A stretch of DNA of 64,000 nt, taken from contig CP141126.1 of assembly GCA_035236585.1 (NCBI GenBank), forward strand, positions 6,709,001 through 6,773,000, written 5' to 3'. The position numbers and the translations under genes are program-made. The notes beneath the pieces are model-generated. The model saw nothing but the letters and a program-made list of their open reading frames with translations, was not told the DNA's origin and made no database searches. This document shows positions 12,256 to 25,251 of this stretch, in pieces. Each line of letters starts with the position of its first letter. The first letter of the stretch is position 1. Source of the stretch: Warburgia ugandensis. Lineage: Eukaryota > Streptophyta > Magnoliopsida > Canellales > Canellaceae.

Positions 12256-15200
12256 AGTGGTATTAGAGCTTTAGTTGTTGATTTGAATTGTATTTTGTTT
12301 GACCCAAGAGGAAAAATTCTACCACAAGGATGATTAGTCTCCATGAAAGTAATTGGCTAATATGGAAGGCAACAATGAAATATGTTCTACATTGCAAGGA
12401 TTTGAACATATGCATTGAAGGAAGTAGTTGAAGCCATGTTGGAGGATGAACATAAGAGGTTGATAGAAAGCCAATTGCTACAATTAGACAATGTTTGATA
12501 ATTTTCTGTTCCATAATCACTATAGAAGAAGTTGTATATATATATAAGATTGTGATAAACAAAACTTTTCTCATTTGGTAACTTGTGAATTTGAAATTCA
12601 AGGAAGGTTCTTATGTAGTTGAACATCTAAGTGAGGTATATCAATTGGACTCAATGAATATGATTTTGGATGATGAATTGCATGCATTGTTGTTGCTTAG
12701 TTGACATCGAAAAGATGGGAACCCTTGTAGTTTTACTAATTAATTTGACATGGAATGTGGTGTTGACCATGAGTCATGTGACAAGTAAAAATGATGAAAC
12801 ATGAAGAAAGTCATCAGATATTTCTAGCTTATAAGTCTTAGCAAGTAAAGATAGAGGTAGAACCTTGTATAGGGAGTCACATGTTCTTAGAAAGTCCAAG
12901 CATAGATCAAAGTTTAGAATTAAGATTATATGTAATTATTATGAAAATAATGGATACGTAAAGAGACACTGTTGAAAGTTCAACAAAAGATAAGAAAGAA
13001 GAAAATGAGAAAGAAAAAGAAGAAAGTACCACTAATGTGGAAAATGATTGTGGCTTAGTTGTTGTAGAGAAAAGTAGAAGCCTAAATATAATAAATGCTA
13101 ATACCAATTGGGTCATTGATTTAGGTGTATCTTGTCATGCCTCTCCACGTAAGGACTTGTTTACTTCTTACAAGTCTAGAAAGCTTGGTGTTGCTGCATA
13201 GGTAACATGGAGACATCGAAGATTGTTGGCATATGTGAGATATGTTTTGAAATTAGCATAGGAAGCAAGCTAGTGCTATAAGAAGTATGACATGTTTTAG
13301 ATTTGGGCACAAATCTCATCTCTATGAGAAGACTAGATGATGAAGAATACATTATTGTCTTTGGGAAGGCAAGTTGAAAGCGCATAAGAGGTACACATGT
13401 GGTGGTTAAAGGCAGTAAGTATAGTGGCACTTCGTATTATATGAAAAGTCATGCATATGAAGGAGAGTTAAATGCTACATGTGATAGATCCTCATCCAAC
13501 TTATGCTACAAGAGGCTTGGCCATTTTAGTAAGAAGGGGATGAAAATCTTATCAAAGAAGAACCTCTTTTTGAATATCAAAGGAACGCACTTTGACTCAT
13601 GTGATAATTGTTTGATTGGAAAGCAATATAGAGTTTATTTTGCTAGAAATGCTCTAAACAATATACTAAGATCCTAGAATAGTGTATTCTAATGAATGTG
13701 GTCTCATGAAAAATCATTATATGGGGAGGTGTTCCTTACTTGTCACTGCATGATGTATCTAGGAAGGTATGAGCTTGTGCTATGAAAAGTAAGAATGAAG
13801 TGCTTCACATCTCTATGAAGTTTTATATTTTAGTTGAATGAGAAATATGAAAGTAATTGAAGTGTTTGAGGATAGACAATGGGGGTAGGTACACCCCAAA
13901 GGTGTGTTTAAATGTTATCGTTCAAAGCATTGAATAAGACATGAGGAGACTACTTCATGCACCGCGAAATAAAATGCCACTGTCGAACCCATGAATCGAA
14001 CCATTGTTAAAGGATTTGATATTTATTTTCTTCCTCAATGTTGTGTGAATCATCTTGGGTTGAAGATTTGAGACAAGTTTGCTACTTGATCAAATTAATT
14101 ATCTCCATTGGCTCCATTGAATGGCCAAGATGTTATATACAAGCACTTGCGAGATTTTGGCTGCAAAGCTTTTGTGCATGTAGCAAAAGAGTTGAGAACA
14201 AAGTTGGATGGCAAGTCTATGTCATGTATCTTCTTGGGTTATGTGGATGAAGAGTTTGGATGTAAATTGTGGAATCTAGTTAGTAGAGAAGTGCTGAAAA
14301 GCCGAAATGTGATTTTTCGAGAAGATCAAACTATTAGAAACTTTGATGCAACTACTATGATGGTGGGAGGTAGAGCCACTAACAATTTGGCATGAGTTCC
14401 ACCACAATGACGGTGGTGTAGTTACTCCATGATGATGATGATGATGATGAGCATGAAGAAGTAGAAGAACTACAAGCACGTAATGTTGATCATAAGGAAG
14501 TCCATGATGAAGAAAACAATGTCGAAGAAGCTCATGATGAAAAAGAATATGAGGATGAGGGGGAGCATTTCTCCTCATGGAAAGCTAACTACTTTTGGAC
14601 TTAGAAGAAGTTTAAGGATACCTATTCCTTCTACTAAATATCCCAGTTTCAAGTATGTTATGTTGATAAATTGTGGTGAACCGAAAAGCTGTTAGAGAAG
14701 TTCTACTTGATACTCATAAAGACAAGTGGTTGAAAGCTATTTAAGAAGATAAATGTTATTTTAATGAGAACAATGTCTTGAAAGACATCGGGCTAGCCAA
14801 GCAAATTTTGGGAATGCAAATCTCCCATGATAGAGTGGCTAGATAGTTATAGTTATTGCAAGAGAAGTATATTGAAAAGTTGTTGGATCAGTTTCACATG
14901 AAGCATGCAAAGCTAGTTGTAAGCTAAGCTCTAAGTAATGCCCTTCAAGTGTAAATGAGAAAGAAGAAACAAAGAACACTCCTTTTCTACCGGTAGTTGA
15001 TCACATGATGTATTTAGTGGTCTATACTTAGCTAAACATAGTACATGTAATTGGTGTTGCCAGTAAATCTTTTGCCAAGTGTTGGTAAAGACCATTGTAC
15101 TATAATGGAGTGGATTCTTAGGAATCTCAAAGGTATTTCAAGATGTAATTGTTTTTTAGAAATGATAAAATTTGTATTACATGATTCATTGATGCCAACT

Positions 15201-15691
15201 TGGGAGGAGATATGGACTTCAGGAAGTTCAGCTCAGGCTATGTGTTTACATTCGCAAGGAGAGTGGTTTCATGGCAAGTTAAGTTGCAGAATTGTATTAT
15301 ACTCTCTACTACTAAAGCCATTATATTAAAACTATAGAGATATGTAAGAGATGTTGTGGATGAAGACTATCATCAAAGATTTGGGTATAAAGCAAAAGGA
15401 GTTTGAGATTCATTGTGATAGCTAAAGTGCTGTACACTTAGCCAAGAACCTATCTTTTCAATCAAGGAATAAGTATGTGGACTTGAGGTATAATTGGATA
15501 CGCAATATGATTGGGTCAAGGGTGTTAGAGTTGAAGAAAATCTATATGACACAATGACGAAGGCTTTGCCAAAAGATAAAGTAGAGCTACGTCGAGTACT
15601 TGTGGGGCTTGACATTGTGTGATTGTTGTTAGTTGTTGCGTCATTTTTATTAGACAAAAAGATGCCATCCTCAGCAGTTGGAGGAAAAGAT

Positions 15692-16160
15692 TGTTGGGTT
15701 TCGTGTATGGACCATTTTGTCTCTTTAGATGGGCCCCACAACTTTATACAGTAGAGGAAAAAGAGTTAAGAAGAGAATTATTTTTCCTTCCTGCAGAAAG
15801 AGAACTCGAGAGAAAGAAGTGGTTTCCACTCTCTATTATAGAGGGTGAGATTTGAGAAGAAGAAAGAGGCTTTCTCATATAATTGAGAAGAAGGTGATCC
15901 TCAAGGAAAGCTTAGATTGGGAAGAAGAATACTAGTAACTCTTTTCTTAGTAGTGGATTTAGCGAATTAGTCCCATAGTTTTTACCTCTCAATTTGAGAT
16001 GGTTTTCTACGTAAATTTATGTGTTTTATTTGATCTATACTTTTCTTTGTTTTCTGATTCATTACTAGTGTTTTGTGTTGGTGGGTTTGCTTGTTGCTAG
16101 CTTTTTAAGTGATTCATATAAAAAGGGAGGCATTTTGCATTTGGTCCGAACTCTCCAACG
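15692..16160 (+). repeat. Right LTR of the copia element
   Basis: 469-base LTR beginning TGTTGGGTTTCG directly after a purine-rich tract and ending CCAACG, a decayed CCAACA. An L1 LINE 3' end abuts its outer border. Confidence 0.75.
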
Positions 16161-16184
16161 CCTGGCCCGCTACCATTTTTCATT

Positions 16185-16720
16185 TTTCTTTTGAATGGTA
16201 GAATTTTATTAATGGAAAACAGATTGAGATGATCGATAGACTCCGTTCAATGAGTGCCCAGCAAATAAGTGAACACTTGCGTTACTAGGATCTCATTCTT
16301 AAACTAGGAAGATCAACGCACTTTGGCGCCAAAGTCTGCTGAGTTATTAGCAGATCTCCAAACGTGAGCAAAAGAAACTTGCAAATCTTCAAGAATTAAA
16401 CTGTCTTCCTCAATCCAACCCTAGAGTCTACACGGGGATCCTTAGCATCTGGCAACCACTGGATTATATATAGGCATCCCCACGAATAACAAGTGGTTGC
16501 ACACCGGATGGAAGCAGAGCTAAGCCCCGATCTCAAGGCCTGAGTATCAGCAGCATGGGAATCAGCATAGACAATTGGACCAGTGAAATAAAAAATGTAA
16601 TCGCCTTGAAATTCCAATGGATGTCACTCAACCCAGATATATCGGGATTTCCAACGCAGGCAGCCATCGGAATTCAACGTCAAAAAGCCTTTCAATATTA
16701 GGAGACCTGCTTTAATTTTC
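16185..16720 (-). mobile_element. L1-type LINE 3' fragment with RNase H domain
   Basis: The reverse strand encodes, with several stops, the RNase H domain found at the end of plant L1 LINEs: GNPDISGL-like start, YFTGPIVYADSHAADTQAL, ALRSGLSSASIR, IIQWLPDAKDPRVDSRVGL, and further down SFAHVWRSANNSAD. The normally conserved Glu of the AETQAL motif reads Asp here. A T-rich run near 16180-16195 on the plus strand fits a degraded poly(A) tail, so the 3' end lies at the low-coordinate side against the copia LTR. The 5' part of the LINE is absent. Confidence 0.7.
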
Positions 16721-18337
16721 CAGGTAAAAACATGGGCATCCACCATATAAGAACGCTACAACTAGTAGATAGGTTTGAATTTTGGCGCATGCCTTGTCTG
16801 TAGTATGTTCTCTTGTACCTTTTTTCTCTCCAGAAAATTTCAAAGGAAGTTATGGCGTATGGGCATCGGGCAAATAAGAAGTGTTTCTTCTAAATGTGCA
16901 ACCTACAACTCGAAAGAACAGCCTTTTGTGGAAAATATCTTTCAATGTTCTCCCTTTGTCTTATATTTCTGTGTTCTTTAGATTTTCTCTTTCTTAAGAG
17001 GCAGTTCCTGCCACCATTCAGAAAAAAAAAGGAGTTAGCGACTGCCATCCCTTCGACAGAAGGAGATACCAAAACGCTATCTTTAAGCTGCTTCAAGTGG
17101 GCATCGAAGATGTACAGACCCATCATCCTAATGTCAGCTCATCCTTTATGAGTCATTTCTTAAAAAGAATTTTGAGTTACCTTAGTGGGGGTACGTGGGC
17201 CCGTCAACTTGCAATCATTATTCGTCTCGAGACTATCTTCTGAAACTTGTCTCTAAATAATGGTTTCAATCGTTAAAACATTAGCTATACTTGTACTCCG
17301 ATCTCTCCGTATTCTTTCAGAGGAAAATATCAGATATTGGTTGCCTAATAACGCCATAGCCATGCATGATTCAGGCGCCTTTTCTTCGGTGTGATGGGCC
17401 CTTCTTCTTTTTTTTGTAACATTATGAGAACATGACAGAGGAGATAGTGAGAACATGACCGAGATGATCAAGAGAAGAAAGATGAGGGACTAAGTTCTCA
17501 TGGAAGATCGATGTGATCAGCCACGAGGATGGAGTTTCTCTATGGCCCGGACTTAGCAAGCTGATCTAGCTGTCTGGTTAGCTGATCTCTCGAAATGTAC
17601 AAACTCCGCCAGAGAACCGTTAATCCACTTACGGATCTGAGCGAATTGATATACGTAAAGTGAAGATTAGGACTTCCCGTAGCCCAAGGGAAAATGATGG
17701 GCCTTTTCTGTGGGAGCTTATGTGCATAATCTCCTCTAGAAGAGCTACAAGTGCGGCCTGCTCTTTTCTATCATCTAAACGTTGATCTTATTGCATGTAC
17801 ATTCATTGAGCTATGTACCAAAAACCAACTCTATCTAAAACCTACAATTCTATGCTTTTTTGCTTTTAAATTTATATGGATGGTTCGAAATGAAAAATGG
17901 AACACGTTGTATTCAAGTCATAAATCGAACGCCTAAAATTGTGCTGCAAGAGGGGAAAGTTTGGCTGCACCCTATCCATACGAAGCATAGATGTTCAAGG
18001 GTTTTGATCACAGAAAAAGAGCTTGACGTATATTTCCATTGAGTAAATGACTTCTAAAACCCCATCGAGTTAATTAATGAAGTAATCCTGTTTAGATCAG
18101 CCACAGCGGGGCAAATGAATCATCCAAAGACAAATTGCGACCAAAACCAAGAGCTATCTTATGGTACAACTGCTCCCGAAGTGCCACTTAAAGTGGTCCG
18201 CGGGAACTTTTCATTTGCATAAACAAACAAAGGAACTGACAAATTGAAGACAAGTTGCTTGTCCTGTCCCTACCTAGCTATTTCATTGTATATTGAGTTG
18301 TGGCTACCATGGACTAATCCTGCATTCCGCCCTATCC
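16721..18337. other. Upstream region of the second subtilase gene
   Basis: No gene is recognised; short open frames show no family resemblance. A weak TATA-like GTATATTG lies at 18285-18292, about 50 bases before the chosen start of the subtilase. Confidence 0.45.
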
Positions 18338-20587
18338 ATGGCAACTCAACTATCCCTCTGTCTATGGATTTTGATCACCAGCTTCCAGTTCAGTTCTACC
18401 TCAGCAACAATGGCCACTTACATAGTGCACATGGACTTATCGGTGATGCCGAAGGCCTTCTCCAGCCACCGGGACTGGTTCGCAGCCACGCTCGCTAGCA
18501 CCACGAGTGGTAACACTACCTCTGACGTTATCTACACTTACGGCAACGTTATCCATGGCTTCGCTGCACGCCTCTCACCTTCTCAGCTGCAAGCCCTTCA
18601 GAAATCACACGGATTTGTTTCTTCTCACCGCGACATGCTCGTAAAGGCCGATACAACCCACACTACTGAATTCCTCCACCTCAATCCCCTCACTGGAATT
18701 TGGCCGGCATCAAATTATGGGCACGATGTCATAATTGGTGTAATTGACAGCGGAATTTGGCCGGAAAGTGAGAGTTTTAATGACAATGGCATGACCGAAG
18801 TTCCATCAAGATGGAAAGGAAAATGCGAGCAAGGGACTAATTTTGATTCTTCCATGTGCAACAAGAAACTCATTGGAGCTCGATCTTTCAGCAAAGGGCT
18901 CTTATCAAACAGACCGAATTTGACAATTTCCGTCAATTCTCCCCGGGACACTGACGGGCATGGGACCCACACTGCATCTACGGCTGCTGGAAACTATGTC
19001 AAGGGTGCATCACTTTACGGTTATGCCCCTGGTACTGCAACTGGCATGGCACCACGAGCACGCCTGGCCGTGTATAAGGTTTTATGGGAAGAAGGAAGGT
19101 ATGCATCCGATATCATGGCCGGAATTGATCAGGCAATCTCTGATGGCGTCGACGTACTCTCCATATCACTAGGCTTCAGTGGCACTCCGTTGTACGGTGA
19201 TCCAATTGCCATAGCCTCCTATGCTGCAATGGAGAAGGGTATTTTTGTTTCATCATCTGCGGGGAATGATGGTCCCTGGATAGCGAGCCTGCACAATGGA
19301 ACCCCTTGGGTACTAACTGTAGGAGCAAGTACAGTTGATCGCGAATTTGCTGGCGTTATCACTCTTGGTAATGGAATTTCAGTCACCGGCATGTCGTTGT
19401 ACCTCGGAAAACCGTCATCCCTCCGGCAATTACCCCTTGTTTTCATGAAAGCCTGTAACAGTTCGGAAGATCTTAAGGAAGTTGGTAACAAGATTGTTGT
19501 TTGTGAAGATGATGACTCCCTCCAAGATCAAATAGACCTCGTTTCTTCAGCGGGAGTAGCTGCTGGCCTCTTCATATCCAATACGTCCTACATAGATTTC
19601 TTCATAAAGTTCTTATTTCCAGCAGCGATTCTAAGCCCACATGATGCCCAAACTCTCTTACAATATATCAAGGAAAGCTCTGACCCAAGAGCAAGTATCA
19701 AGTTTCAAGAAACCATTTTGGGCACAAAGCCAGCACCTTCTGTGGCCGTCTACAGCTCTAGGGGCCCATCTCCAAGCACCCCTAGTGTCTTGAAGCCTGA
19801 TCTCGTGGCTCCGGGTGCATTGATTCTAGCATCGTGGCCCTCCAACATTTCTGTTATTGACATTGCGCCTGAGCCCCCTGTTAGCAAATTCAATATTGTC
19901 TCCGGTACTTCCATGTCTTGCCCCCATGCTGCCGGTTTGGCCTCTCTGGTGAAGGCGGCCCACCCTGGTTGGAGCCCAGCTGCCATTCGATCAGCCATGA
20001 TGACGACGGCTGATTCATTTGATAATACTTTGACTCCTATCAGAGATCTCGATAACAGGGGACTAGCCAGTCCCCTGGCCCTGGGATCTGGTCATGTCAA
20101 TCCTAACAAAGCACTAGATCCTGGACTTATCTACGATGCCGATGTACATGACTATATTAGGCTCTTATGTGCCATGAATTTCACCAAGGAGCAATTCCAA
20201 ATGATTACGAGGAGACCTTACAATTGCTCAGATGGATCTTTAGATCTCAATTATCCATCTTTTATCGCCTACATCAATGTGAATCGTTCATCTTCTGCTT
20301 CTAAAGTCGTACAAAAATTTCAACGGACGGTGACCAATGTAGGAAATGAGGTATCAACATACAAGGCCAAAGTGACATCCATGAGAGGCTTTACAATCTA
20401 CGTTTCTCCAAATACACTGTATTTCCGAGAAAAGTACGAGAAGTTGAGCTATTCAGTGACATTGGAGAGCCAGACAGAGGTGGAAGAAGAAGTGCTCTAT
20501 GGATCCCTGACCTGGGTTGACGATGAAGGTAAACACATAGTAAGAAGCCCTATAGTGGCTACTACAGTCAGCTCAGAATTGTCTTGA
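18338..20587 (+). CDS. Subtilisin-like serine protease, SBT1 family (tomato SBT3-like), intact
   Basis: Intronless secreted subtilase, 749 residues from the ATG at 18338, which opens directly into a signal peptide (MATQLSLCLWILITSFQF). An in-frame ATG 15 codons upstream would bury the signal peptide, so it is less likely. Order seen: propeptide (TYIVHMD, VIYTYGNVIHGFAARL), mature start TTHTTEF, Asp137 in VIDSGIWPESESF, His208 in DTDGHGTHTAST, oxyanion Asn310 in SSAGNDGP, PA insert (about 370-450), Ser525 in SGTSMSCPHAAGLASL, then the Fn3-like domain with LNYPSF and TVTNVG, ending near IVRSPIVATTVSS. All catalytic residues and the normal length are present, so it should be active. Wording is close to the tomato SBT3/SBT1.9 group. 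The paralogue at 134-2431 is clearly diverged, so this is not a recent duplicate. Confidence 0.94.
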   Translation: MATQLSLCLWILITSFQFSSTSATMATYIVHMDLSVMPKAFSSHRDWFAATLASTTSGNTTSDVIYTYGNVIHGFAARLSPSQLQALQKSHGFVSSHRDMLVKADTTHTTEFLHLNPLTGIWPASNYGHDVIIGVIDSGIWPESESFNDNGMTEVPSRWKGKCEQGTNFDSSMCNKKLIGARSFSKGLLSNRPNLTISVNSPRDTDGHGTHTASTAAGNYVKGASLYGYAPGTATGMAPRARLAVYKVLWEEGRYASDIMAGIDQAISDGVDVLSISLGFSGTPLYGDPIAIASYAAMEKGIFVSSSAGNDGPWIASLHNGTPWVLTVGASTVDREFAGVITLGNGISVTGMSLYLGKPSSLRQLPLVFMKACNSSEDLKEVGNKIVVCEDDDSLQDQIDLVSSAGVAAGLFISNTSYIDFFIKFLFPAAILSPHDAQTLLQYIKESSDPRASIKFQETILGTKPAPSVAVYSSRGPSPSTPSVLKPDLVAPGALILASWPSNISVIDIAPEPPVSKFNIVSGTSMSCPHAAGLASLVKAAHPGWSPAAIRSAMMTTADSFDNTLTPIRDLDNRGLASPLALGSGHVNPNKALDPGLIYDADVHDYIRLLCAMNFTKEQFQMITRRPYNCSDGSLDLNYPSFIAYINVNRSSSASKVVQKFQRTVTNVGNEVSTYKAKVTSMRGFTIYVSPNTLYFREKYEKLSYSVTLESQTEVEEEVLYGSLTWVDDEGKHIVRSPIVATTVSSELS

Positions 20588-23235
20588 GGGAAGATTTGCA
20601 TATGTATTTTCATATACCAGTATATACACTATTCACCACCGTAAAATTCATCACACATTCCTATAGTGCTTGTCACTCTTGCCAGTTGGGGTCCCACTAG
20701 AACAAGTGATTGTAAGCAAGCACTACCGCTTTGAGGGTACACTGTGTTGTGTCTATGCTCAGTGCACTTGATTTGTCATATCTTCTTATGTTTCAATAAT
20801 AATAAGGAAATCCACCCTGTGGGAGAACCTCTGTTTTCCAGTATAGATCGATTGGCGTGTTGGGAACTAAGGTAGTACAGTGACGAAATGCACCAATCGC
20901 TATTATTAGAGATGTGCTATTAACAATATAAGATAGTGATGCAATTGCTAACGTTGATGATTCGGAGCATGTGGCCAGTCGAAAGAGTTCTGTCTAGACA
21001 CTTTTTAGGCCTTTTTGTCTTGGCATTACTTCTGCCAGCAAGAGTGGGGCATTACTTCTGCCAGCAAGAGTGGGAGTGCCGCCTCGTGCTTTAGATGACG
21101 TTTGTCGATGTTCACGGATTTCCTGTTCGCACAGCAAAAGGAGAAGTGGAATAGATGGCACGGGGCTTGTGTCTAATAGCACATCTGAGGTCTAGTGTTT
21201 GACGATCCACGGCATTCATTTGCTGGGTGCTATCTTCTGATAGGCTACCTTCCAAAATTCTCACAAATCAGAGATTCCTAACATTCTAGTTTTCTCAAGA
21301 TTCCTAATGCGGCTGTTCTCGGCATTCTTAAGCCGTCCATTTCACACCATAATTTAAAATTGGGTAAGAACTTAAGATTATCTTTCAGAAGATCTTTTTT
21401 GGTGCTTGGTGGGCCTTGTACTTGAGCTGCACATGCAAATCCTTGGAGTTTATATGCAGACACAGTAAAGGCAACAGTTAAATGATGGATTTACCATCCA
21501 AAAAAGATAAGTTGTACGATGGATGCATGTAACTCAATGTGGGACACACTGCTTTGACATCATCCAGCCACCCATTTGGTATATTGATAAGCCATTCACC
21601 AAACCCATTCGACTATTCTAAACCCCTCACTTATGGTCTTCAAGAACAAATGAAAAGAAGAAATAGAGCAAACTTATGTTGTTGCTGAACCCTCGCCGAA
21701 ACTAAAGGCTTAGAATTGTCCATGGAGAACTTTCATATATAACCCATCCTTTGGATTCACGGGGAATGACCTAGGAGCTAGTTCATGCTAAAAAGTGATT
21801 TTATTCAAGAAATACTTTGTATTCTTTGAGCCCAGGGTTCTTTTGTTCCCCTACTAAGCCTCTTCTTCATAGTGCCACCCACCTTCAGCCGAGCTTGTTG
21901 AACAACCATATCAGATCCTTGCCCATTTAGGGTTTGATTATCATTTTGTAAGAATTTGGCCCTTTAATGTCTCAATATCTTAATTGAGTGAATAAATCTT
22001 TGCTCAACAAGGAACATATATACAAGCGGAATGCTTTGATAAATTGGATGAGTAGTGATAAAGCACATCTCATGTTTAACAGGCCCAGAATGTCTTCTTT
22101 AATAACAAGGATAAAAGCATCTCCCTGAAATACTGCATAAAATATAAGGATAAGATATTCTTTTTATCCATTTTGATGATATTATTATTCAGCCTGTTTG
22201 ATTTTATATTTCAATCAACTTTAAGAAGCAGTCCATGTAAGATGATACGATCTTGTTAAAGACAAAATTAGGAGTTTGGAAATAGGTCGTCTCAAGTTAT
22301 CTACTAATTGGGCTTTTTGTATTTTTAGCTTTCCATTTGTGGGAAACTACTGAAGGTTAGGATTACTTCTACTGGTTGTTTTCTCGCAGAGTCCATAAAA
22401 TCCTATGCCAAGGCCCAAAGTAATGAAGTTATTGGATCATTTATTGTAGTTTTCATGTGCGGATTAATCGAATCGCCATCCTATTGGATTATTTGGACTC
22501 TTTTTCTTCTTTCTCAACCTTGTCGCTGCTGTTGTAAGCCCACTTTAGATGGGGCAGGCCCCAAAAGATATTTTGTGTCGGTTAACCATATCCCTTTGGT
22601 TGTTCTGAGCATGACGGACGCCTGAGAAAGTCTAAAGGTTTGGTACAAATCTTGAGAATTCGGAAGGCACATGTCATCGATTCCCTGTGTCTCCGTTGTC
22701 GTTTCTTCTTCACCGAATCTCGTAAGACTTCCCAAGTGATTCGCATATTAATCCATCCACTTTGAGGTTCATGAAAGGAATAATTAGGATAACAGGAGGG
22801 AAGTGTATTCTATGAGTCGAAACAATTTTGTCGGAGGAATTATAAGTGTGGGTTAAGAGGAAATAAGCACCGTAAACTTCCTTGACTTGGGCCTAATATT
22901 CTGGGCCAAATTACGAATAGGATGAGCCTTTTTTCTATTTGATTCGTGGTCAGCAGCCACTCGTTATAACTGGTGAGTTTTGCGACGATAATTATGATTG
23001 ATCGGCGTTTCTAGTGTATTACCTGGCGGTTGGCATAAACCTCGTCAGGTGGCCAACAACGAAATATGCCCAAATGACCAGGAGGGCGTTGTGCGACCCA
23101 GATCATTGTACAAACAACAAGCTTGAGAAGTATGGAACAAAGATAGCTAAAGGGAATTGGAACATTTTGGTCCCACAATGCATATAGTTGAAAAACTGAA
23201 ACCTCACCTGCAGCGTCTTTCTCAGTAACAAAGGG
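20588..23235. other. Gene-free region downstream of the second subtilase
   Basis: It holds the 3' untranslated region, then unassigned sequence. A perfect 26-base tandem duplication occupies 21022-21047 and 21048-21073 (unit begins GGCATTACTTCTGCC). No domain-bearing frame is found. Confidence 0.45.
20795..20807 (+). terminator. Possible polyadenylation signal of the second subtilase
   Basis: AATAATAATAAGG lies about 210 bases after the stop codon, a plausible near-upstream element for plant mRNA cleavage. No other evidence of the 3' end is available. Confidence 0.3.
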
Positions 23236-24648
23236 CAGCTCCGGTGCATGAAGCTCCTGCCTATGTTGGATTCGGAGAAGAGGCGGACCACAAGGGCCTA
23301 TAGTAGGCAGTCTTACCTTTCATTTTACAGGAAGCTGATCTGTGGCGACCCGGGTTTTCAAAAGTATTTTTCTTAAATAAAATTTCAAAATTTAACTCTC
23401 CTGCAGGAAATTTTTTTTTTCTTCAAAACATTTGAAATATATATAATGCATATTTATTTTTCTTAATTCCCCCTTCAACCCGGTGTCACAGTAAAACCTT
23501 CACATATAATAACGGAATATAAATATATCATTACAGGATCTCCCTGGTCGCAGCCCAAATAATAAGTAATTTGGATTCAAATCAATGTTCATATTTAATA
23601 TATCAAAGTCGCCTATCTTATTACATTCATCCTCAAGTGTTCATTATTTCAAAATGAAAAATAACAAATAACATATCTAACTAACTGCTTATCCATACTT
23701 TTCTTTTTAGTCTCCTTATTTAATTTGTCTAGTCGACTGCTTAGTCCTCTTGCGCTTCACCTGAAATGTTTTGTAGGGGTGAGTACAACGACTCAATAGG
23801 AATAAGTCTAAACCAACCGTTTGAAAACCACGGCAAAGACATTGGCATAATTTTTGTGCAAACACTTCCATGATCAATCATAATTATGATATAAACATTA
23901 TAAAACAATTATGCCTTTTTTTAAAAATCTAGCATTTCCAATAAATTCTAATATGTCCTACAAATCTTATACATACAAGCCCATTAGGACTTTTATCAAA
24001 GAATGATGTATCACAATATGTTATATCACAGATTGGTAACGTCCTACCACAACCTATTTGGGCAATGGGCAATATCCTCGAGGATGGACCGACATGTCAG
24101 TTTATGTCTGATAATTATATGGTATACTATGCATGTAGAGGACTCACATCCAACTACGTTCGGCCATGGATACCATACGGGCTACACCAGTCCTCATGGG
24201 GGCACTGGATCACAAGAGAGCAGTCTCCCCATAATACAATACTCTCTAAAATAGGCCTCTTAGGGCAGGTATCTCATTTCAGAAGCCAGTGGCCAACTAG
24301 ACTTCCTAGCATAGCAACCAGGTGGGCTTAGAATTTGCCCAAGGCTAGGCTCAACTCTCATGAGTCGTCTAATTTTTCACTCATTAGATCATTTCACATT
24401 GCTTAATGCATCTTATGAAGGTATTTATAACTTTCCCATTAGCAAGCATATGTCAATAAACATGAATCATCTACTAGCTTACGCTAGTCATAGGACAGAT
24501 ACTCGTATATTCATAGCTCAACATTGTCAAGATCTTATGCTTACATTTTATTTCGTAGCATGTAGGAATCAATTGGTTTATTTTATAGACTAAACTTGGT
24601 GCTTAACAATTAAGTTTCAAGTTACACATATGAACAATTAGAGACTAC

Positions 24649-25179
24649 TGTCACGGACTTGCACTGCAAGGCCTGTGACCAAGGCTTGCAGCCTCTAAAG
24701 AAGGCTCACTTGGGATATGGGCCTGACCTTAAGGACTCAGGCTTGCTTGTGATTGTCCATGGAACTTGGCCTGAATCTAGAAGACCCAGTTTCTGGAAGT
24801 CTCTTTAAATATGTAGAAAGGTAGAAGGTTAGAGAAGTGTGTAGAGTTCTCTAGAGAGAGTTCTAGAGTAGTCCATAACCGTTGGATTGTAGACATTTGG
24901 AATAATCTTGACCATCCATTAAGGAGGTGGATGGGGGAGAGTAAGTATAAATAGGTGTAAGCTCCTCACTTGTAATCAGCTCAGAGTTCAACTAAAGTGA
25001 ATACATTAGGAGAGTTCCTTTCTGAGTTCTCTTGAGTTCCTCTCATTGCTTGAGTGGGTGAGTGAGTGTAGCCCTAGCAAGTGAGAGTTTGAGGTTAAAG
25101 GCTAACTTGTGCCCGGGAATAGGAGTTGTGCACAAGTGCCGCACGGGTTTAGTATAGGTGAAAGTGCAACCCCGTGACA
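24649..25179 (+). mobile_element. Nested solo LTR related to the gag-protease element
   Basis: 531 bases bounded by perfect 8-base inverted ends (TGTCACGG..CCGTGACA) with CTAC on both sides (24645-24648 and 25180-25183; ACTAC if one terminal base is shared). A TATA box TATAAATA lies at 24946-24953. Blocks such as AAGGCTCACTT, CCGTTGGAT and TATAAATAGG are shared with the minus-strand reading of the LTRs at 46830-47453 and 49602-50225. The whole is much diverged, so this is a related subfamily. It sits inside the older Del-like LTR. Confidence 0.85.
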
Positions 25180-25216
25180 CTACGCTCACATATAAACATT
25201 TATTCATAGATCAAGA

Positions 25217-25251
25217 TAAAAAATAAAAATAAAATAAAATAAAATAAAAAA
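25217..25251 (+). repeat. (AAAAT)n microsatellite
   Basis: Imperfect run of AAAAT units just downstream of the nested solo LTR. Confidence 0.8.

Larger units (their letters stand above)
11798..16160 (+). mobile_element. Decayed Ty1/copia LTR retrotransposon with both LTRs
   Basis: Left LTR 11798-12255 (TGTTGG..CCAACA) and right LTR 15692-16160 (TGTTGG..CCAACG) share long blocks, for example GAAGAAGGTGATCCTCAA and GTTTTGTGTTGGTGGG-like stretches. A primer site TGGTATTAGAGC follows the left LTR at 12258-12269, and a polypurine tract (GGAGGAAAAGA) precedes the right LTR. Domain remnants appear in copia order: a CCHC-like knuckle (about 12930), protease VIDLGVSCHASP (about 13100; the DSG motif has become DLG), a GAG-pre-integrase block SNLCYKRLGHFSKKG (13490-13680), an integrase C-terminal part (14108-14395, DFGCKAFVHV..KSMSCIFLGY), and an RNase H end (about 15370-15600). 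Most of the reverse transcriptase is missing. Many stops and frameshifts make it dead. No matching target duplication is visible. Confidence 0.9.

Noticed and set aside
18293..18337. Upstream ATG of the second subtilase as translation start
   Set aside because: It would add 15 residues ahead of a typical signal peptide; the inner ATG at 18338 gives a standard N-terminus.
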